NCBI GenBank assembly: GCA_964632945.1
Contig: CAZWCX010000147.1
Location: forward strand, 1-16,015
Direction: 5' to 3'
DNA from: CAZWCX01 sp964632945
Lineage (GTDB): Bacteria > Planctomycetota > MHYJ01 > WSZJ01 > CAZWCX01
Length of the DNA: 16,015 nt
A model generated the notes under the pieces. The model saw only the letters and a program-made list of their open reading frames with translations, did no database searches and was not told the origin of the DNA. The translations under genes were made by a program, and so were the position numbers. Position 1 is the first letter of the stretch; every line of letters begins with the position of its first letter. This document shows positions 12,071-16,015 of the stretch, piece after piece.

Positions 12071-12168
12071 GGCGGCGCCCCACCCGGTTCGCGCCGACCG
12101 GGGGCAAGGTGCGGTCCCGTCGGCGCCGAGGTCCGGCCCGGGCGTCTCCCGGTCCGGTCCCCCCTTCG
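12071..12168. other. 98-bp gap between kinase C and kinase B
   Basis: This short gap separates the stop of kinase C from the ATG of kinase B. It contains a weak 5-bp inverted repeat with a 5-base loop (12138-12152) but no T tract. I see no convincing -10/-35 pair reading toward kinase B and only a poor GGGTGGGG ribosome-site candidate. The simplest reading is an intercistronic spacer, although an atypical promoter is possible. Confidence 0.5.
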
Positions 12169-15100
12169 TCAGCGAACCTTGACCCGGCGATGTTGGACTT
12201 CCTGGACCTCGATTCCCAGGTCCTTGGCCTCGACCTTGACTTCCATGACCTCGCCGGCGCGAAGCACTTCGAGATCGGCGCGGTCCCGGCCCGACTGGAG
12301 GGCGGCGAGGAGGGCTTCCTTCAATTGCGCGGCGTCCGCGACGCTCCGCCCGTCGACGGAGAGGATGGCGTCCTCGAGTTGGAGTCCGGCGCGATCGGCC
12401 GGGCCCTCGAGGGAAACCGAGCGGATCTCGGGATGGGTCAGGACGATGACTTCCACGCCTTCCACGAGCAGTTCGGCGGCGTCGGCGCCCAGGGTCTCGA
12501 ACGTCTTTTCGGCCCACGCCGGAACCTGCTCGGGCGAGGGGTTGTCGTGCTGGCGGCGCCAGAAGGCGCGGAGTGCCTCCATTTCCTTCTGGCGGAAATG
12601 GAGGGGAACGGCATAGCGACGGATCAGGTCGCGCACGCGCTTCTCGGCGCGCGACCAGGCGTCATCGAGATCGGCCTGGGCGCCGGCGGGGTCGCCGCCG
12701 GCGGCCCGCAGGAGGCCGCGGTAGAAGCGCGCATCGATCGAGGTCCAGGTGAGGATGTCGTTCGGGGAGGTTCGGTCCCAGACGGACGGGAGCCCCTCCG
12801 AGCGGATGCCAAGTTCCTTTTCCCGCTCGCGGTCGGCGATGCGGATCGCGAGGTCGTAGAGGGGGCGCGCCTCGTCCAGGCGGCCCTGGATCCAGCGGCC
12901 GTTGGCGAGCAGGAGATGGTCGATGGCGGTGAGCGGGCCGTAGGTGGCCGGGAGCACCCGGTCGGACGCGCTGCGCAGCTGGAAGTCGTGAATCTGGAAG
13001 GTGCCCCAATACCCGGGTCCGGCGCCGCTGCCGAATTCGATCGCGACCAGGACGGTGTCGGCGCGCGGGACGAGGGCTTCCACTTCGCTGCGATCGAGGG
13101 AGTTGTTGCGGGAGACGCCGCCGACTTCTCCGAGCGCCGTGCCGAGGTGGGCGATCTGCGTCAAGTCGAGCTGGAGGACGTGTTGCCAGAGGTTGCCGCG
13201 TTCGCCCAGGCGCCCGATACGCGGAGAGGTCGGGTGCGGCGACTCGAGGTCGATGGTGTAGACCGGATAGTTCTTGTTCCCGCGAGCGGCCAGGGAGATG
13301 GCGGGGAAGAGGGGCACGTGGGCCCGCGACGACAGGGGGTCGAACGCGCCGATGCCGGCGCGCAAGCCGATGCCGTACTCCTGGCGCAGCACCTCGATCC
13401 GGGCCGACAGGCGCAGGGACTCGGCGGCGTTGGAGAAGGGGACGAGGAATCGGTCCTGGCTGTCGGACGCCACGTAGACCTTCCAGGAGCCGTCGGTTCC
13501 CGGGAGGACGCCGAGCGGGGAGGTGGCGAGCCAGTCCACGGGCCGGGACTTGGGTCCGATCAGCTGTACGCGCTGGACCATTTCGTACGTTTCCCGGTAG
13601 ATCTCGGCCTCGCGGCCGATCCGCTCCCGGGCCTCGTTGGTCAGGTCGACCGATTGCAGAAGTCGCAGGGCCAGGCGGTAGGCGGCCTCCCACTGATGCG
13701 CACGGTCGAGCAGGCGGACCGCCTCGCCGAGGACGGAGATCTCGAGGGGAGGCACGCGGGCGGCGGCCTCCTTGGCGGCGGCGACGGTTTCGTGAACCTT
13801 GCCGAGGCGCAGGAGGCAGCGCAACTGCCCCTTGACCGCCTCTTCGACCTCCGTGATCTGCTGGGCCTTGCCGGCGGCCTCGGTGTAGGCGGAGAGGGCC
13901 TCCTCGATCAGCCCGACGCGTTCGGCGTCGGTGCCGAAGTCGAGCAGCGGATTCTTGGTGACCCAGGAATCGGGCGCCGGGCCGGCGAGCTTTTCGATGC
14001 CCGCGTCGGCGAGACCGGCCTTGTCCGACGGCCGCTCCCAGGCGTCGAAGAAGACCAGCGAGCGATCCGAAGCGACGACGAGTTCGTCGGAGCCGTCCTC
14101 GTCGACGTCGAGGGCCCACATGGGGCCGCCGATCTTGACGGACGAGCCGGCGCGCGGCAGGAGGACCGCGAAGGTGCGGAGGTCGTCGTCCGTGTAGAAG
14201 ACGTGGACGGCGCCATGGGTGCCCGGCGGGGGGTTGGGGTCCCACGGGCCCTGGTAGGAGGCATTCACCCACAGGAAGTCGCCGGCGCGGCCGCGTTGAC
14301 GGATTACGCTGCAACGGCCCTGTTTGCCCTGCGCCCAGTCGAGCGCGACCAGGGTCTTGCGCACGAAGGTGAAGTCCGCCCTCGGCTCGAGGACGTATGC
14401 TCCGGGTGACCGCCAGGTCTCCTCGAACTTGGCGTCGCCGTGGATCTGGCGCAACGGATAGACCATCTGCCGGTCCCAGCCGATTCCGGCAAAGAAGCGC
14501 GTGGGCTTGCCTTCGCGGTCCATGCGGGTGAGCGACATGGGCACGCCGAGCGGCGCCGTGTAGAACGGGGACAGCTCCTCCTTGATCGGATCCCAGCGGA
14601 AGACGGTGGCGCCGTACGTCTGCCAGTGACCCGCGAAGGCCACGACTTCCGGTTGTCCATCGCCGTTGAAGTCGAGCGTCTCCACGCGCGAAACGTCCCC
14701 GCCGGCGGGGACCTTGGCTTTGAGCGTGAGACGCGCGGACGGTTCGTCCCAGGAATAGATGCGCACGGCGCGCTCGTTGGAGAGCGTGCCGACCAGCAAC
14801 TCGGACTTGCCGTCGCCGTCGAGGTCGCCGACCGCGAATCCCCCCGCGGGCGATTCCAGCGGTGCGGAGGCGATGGTGACCAGCGAGTTCTTTTCCCGGC
14901 TCCAGCGCAGCAGGAAGAGGCCGCCGACGCGCTTCCCGGCCGAGCCGCCCGCCACCACGATCGTCATCTTGTCCTGGTCCGGCAAGGGCAGGACGGCGAC
15001 GGCGGAGAGCCCGTACTTGTCGCCCGTGTCCAGGGCAATCCGCGACATTTCGACGTATCCCTGCGCGGCGACGGCGCCCGTGAAGACCTCGTTCCCCTCG

Positions 15101-16015
15101 GCGCGCGTCCGTTCCACCAGTCCGCCTTCGCGAACGGTGTCGAACCGCACTTCATTGCCGCCGATGCCGACCAGTTCCTTCTTGCCGTTGCCGTCGAGAT
15201 CCCCCATCGCCAGGTCGGTGACGGGTAGCGGAAGCGGCGACTCCACCGCGAGCCCGGTGCAGAACGTCCGGTGCCGCTCGCAATCCTCGCGCAACTCCTC
15301 CATCAGGGCGGTGCCTTGAAGGGCGCGGTCGAAATGGGCCTGGGCCTCCCGGAAGTCCATCACACCCTCGGCCGCGCGGCCCATCCAGTAGTAGGCCTCG
15401 GCGCGCAATTCGTCCTCTTTGGTCTGGCGGACCACACGGGTGAGGAGCGACATCGCCTCGTCGTAGCGGAGCTGGCGGATCAGTTCGCGAACCGTGCGGA
15501 GCAGGTAGCGTTCGCTCCCCGCCGCGCCGATGGCGGACCGGTAGGCGCGGAATCGCTCGAGCAGCGCCTGGGTGGGTTCCTTCTTTTCGGTGAACACGCG
15601 CGCCAGGATGTCGTGGGCCTCGGGGATGGCGACGTTTTCGCCCTTCCGGCCGTGCTCGTTGTACTTCTCCACCAGGGCTGCGGCCTCTTCGGCCGCCTTG
15701 CCGAACTCCCGCGACTCCATCGCCGTCTCGGCCCGCGACAGTCGGGCCCAGGCGTCGGCCTGGCGCCGGGAGCGCGCGGCGAGTTCGCGTTGCTCCGCCC
15801 AGTAGTCCTGCAACCGGGGCCACACCGTGGCGTAGCCGAGCGTACCCAGCGACAGGAGCATCGCGACCGCCATCGGGAGGACGACGCCGCGCCAACGGCG
15901 GAGCGTCCGGTAGACCCGGTACCCCGCGGACGCCGGCTTGGCGCGGATCACTTCGCCGGACAGGTAGCGGTCCATGTCGTCCGCGAACGAAGCGGCGGTC
16001 TCGTACCGTCGGGCC
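12169..16015 (-). CDS. Giant transmembrane Ser/Thr protein kinase, FG-GAP and PDZ part (kinase C), 5'-partial
   Basis: The reading frame enters from the right edge (first full codon at 16014) and gives 1281 residues to the TGA at 12169-12171. The first residues, ARRYETAASFADDMDRYLSGEVIRAK in sense, equal the last helix of the kinase domain in A and B, so the start and catalytic core lie outside; about 410 or more residues are missing. The ATG at 15975 is internal. Next come a membrane segment (about 15885-15826, VVLPMAVAMLLSLGTLGYA), coiled-coil/TPR-like helices, four Asp-rich FG-GAP-type loops (near 15190, 14815, 14660 and 14100: DLDGNGKKE, DLDGDGKSE, DFNGDGQPE, DVDEDGSDE), PVDWLATSP near 13535, TPR-like helices with WDRTSPND, and a C-terminal PDZ domain (THPEIRSV to the end). 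A Cys pair DCERHRTFC matches kinase A. The call as a kinase rests on the tail plus full-length similarity to A and B. Its catalytic competence cannot be judged here. Confidence 0.9.
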   Translation of the reverse strand, partial: ARRYETAASFADDMDRYLSGEVIRAKPASAGYRVYRTLRRWRGVVLPMAVAMLLSLGTLGYATVWPRLQDYWAEQRELAARSRRQADAWARLSRAETAMESREFGKAAEEAAALVEKYNEHGRKGENVAIPEAHDILARVFTEKKEPTQALLERFRAYRSAIGAAGSERYLLRTVRELIRQLRYDEAMSLLTRVVRQTKEDELRAEAYYWMGRAAEGVMDFREAQAHFDRALQGTALMEELREDCERHRTFCTGLAVESPLPLPVTDLAMGDLDGNGKKELVGIGGNEVRFDTVREGGLVERTRAEGNEVFTGAVAAQGYVEMSRIALDTGDKYGLSAVAVLPLPDQDKMTIVVAGGSAGKRVGGLFLLRWSREKNSLVTIASAPLESPAGGFAVGDLDGDGKSELLVGTLSNERAVRIYSWDEPSARLTLKAKVPAGGDVSRVETLDFNGDGQPEVVAFAGHWQTYGATVFRWDPIKEELSPFYTAPLGVPMSLTRMDREGKPTRFFAGIGWDRQMVYPLRQIHGDAKFEETWRSPGAYVLEPRADFTFVRKTLVALDWAQGKQGRCSVIRQRGRAGDFLWVNASYQGPWDPNPPPGTHGAVHVFYTDDDLRTFAVLLPRAGSSVKIGGPMWALDVDEDGSDELVVASDRSLVFFDAWERPSDKAGLADAGIEKLAGPAPDSWVTKNPLLDFGTDAERVGLIEEALSAYTEAAGKAQQITEVEEAVKGQLRCLLRLGKVHETVAAAKEAAARVPPLEISVLGEAVRLLDRAHQWEAAYRLALRLLQSVDLTNEARERIGREAEIYRETYEMVQRVQLIGPKSRPVDWLATSPLGVLPGTDGSWKVYVASDSQDRFLVPFSNAAESLRLSARIEVLRQEYGIGLRAGIGAFDPLSSRAHVPLFPAISLAARGNKNYPVYTIDLESPHPTSPRIGRLGERGNLWQHVLQLDLTQIAHLGTALGEVGGVSRNNSLDRSEVEALVPRADTVLVAIEFGSGAGPGYWGTFQIHDFQLRSASDRVLPATYGPLTAIDHLLLANGRWIQGRLDEARPLYDLAIRIADREREKELGIRSEGLPSVWDRTSPNDILTWTSIDARFYRGLLRAAGGDPAGAQADLDDAWSRAEKRVRDLIRRYAVPLHFRQKEMEALRAFWRRQHDNPSPEQVPAWAEKTFETLGADAAELLVEGVEVIVLTHPEIRSVSLEGPADRAGLQLEDAILSVDGRSVADAAQLKEALLAALQSGRDRADLEVLRAGEVMEVKVEAKDLGIEVQEVQHRRVKVR

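Noticed and set aside
12138..12152. Inverted repeat after kinase C as a terminator
   Set aside because: The stem is only 5 bp with no T tract, which is common by chance in such GC-rich sequence.
12071..12517. A 149-residue N-terminal extension of kinase B
   Set aside because: It is Arg/Pro/Gly-rich, overlaps the C-terminal PDZ of kinase C in another frame and has no similarity to the other kinases. The ATG at 12070 begins the recognisable domain.
12109..14409. A 766-residue open frame on the plus strand
   Set aside because: Antisense to kinase C, with no domain or motif of its own and covering a conserved sensor and PDZ region.

Overview
The window is about 16 kb of very GC-rich bacterial DNA, almost fully coding. 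It is dominated by three very large, mutually paralogous membrane-anchored Ser/Thr protein kinases on the minus strand. A small two-component gene pair sits on the plus strand between two of them. The combination of high GC, several giant Hanks-type kinases, FG-GAP/VCBS sensor repeats, a C-terminal PDZ domain and an N-terminal two-repeat helical domain on one kinase suggests Planctomycetota. This is an inference from architecture; Myxococcota, Acidobacteriota or another phylum rich in eukaryotic-like kinases cannot be excluded. No tRNA, rRNA, CRISPR array or insertion sequence was seen.

Layout. (1) Minus strand, from 4449 leftward off the window edge: kinase A, complete at the N-terminus and lacking about 190 C-terminal residues. 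(2) 4450-4592: a 143-bp divergent intergenic region with a promoter-like element for each direction. (3) Plus strand 4593-5830: a soluble histidine kinase with no sensor domain, then a single-domain CheY/Rcp1-type response regulator whose GTG start overlaps the kinase stop. (4) 5831-5875: a 45-bp convergent gap with two GC-rich inverted repeats. (5) Minus strand 12070-5876: kinase B, complete, 2064 residues, with a Pro/Ala-rich N-terminal linker holding two tandem-repeat arrays. (6) 12071-12168: a 98-bp gap. (7) Minus strand 12169 to the right edge: kinase C, lacking its N-terminus and nearly all of the kinase domain.

The kinases share one plan: cytoplasmic kinase, one membrane segment, coiled-coil/TPR-like helices, a region with four Asp-rich FG-GAP-type loops, more helical repeats, a conserved PLDWLA/PVDWLA beta-rich block, further TPR-like helices and a PDZ domain (PDZ seen in B and C; off the edge in A). 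They look like transmembrane receptors in which an extracytoplasmic FG-GAP/PDZ module regulates a cytoplasmic kinase. A and C resemble each other more than either resembles B, which lies between them. The two-component pair could be an independent phosphorelay or could connect with the Ser/Thr kinases; only proximity supports the latter.

The most unusual features are a shared 24-residue insertion between the catalytic loop and DFG in kinases A and B, ten copies of a Thr-plus-aliphatic short motif in the kinase B linker, a recent 162-bp higher-order duplication in that linker, and a degenerate MshEN-like N-terminal domain on kinase B.
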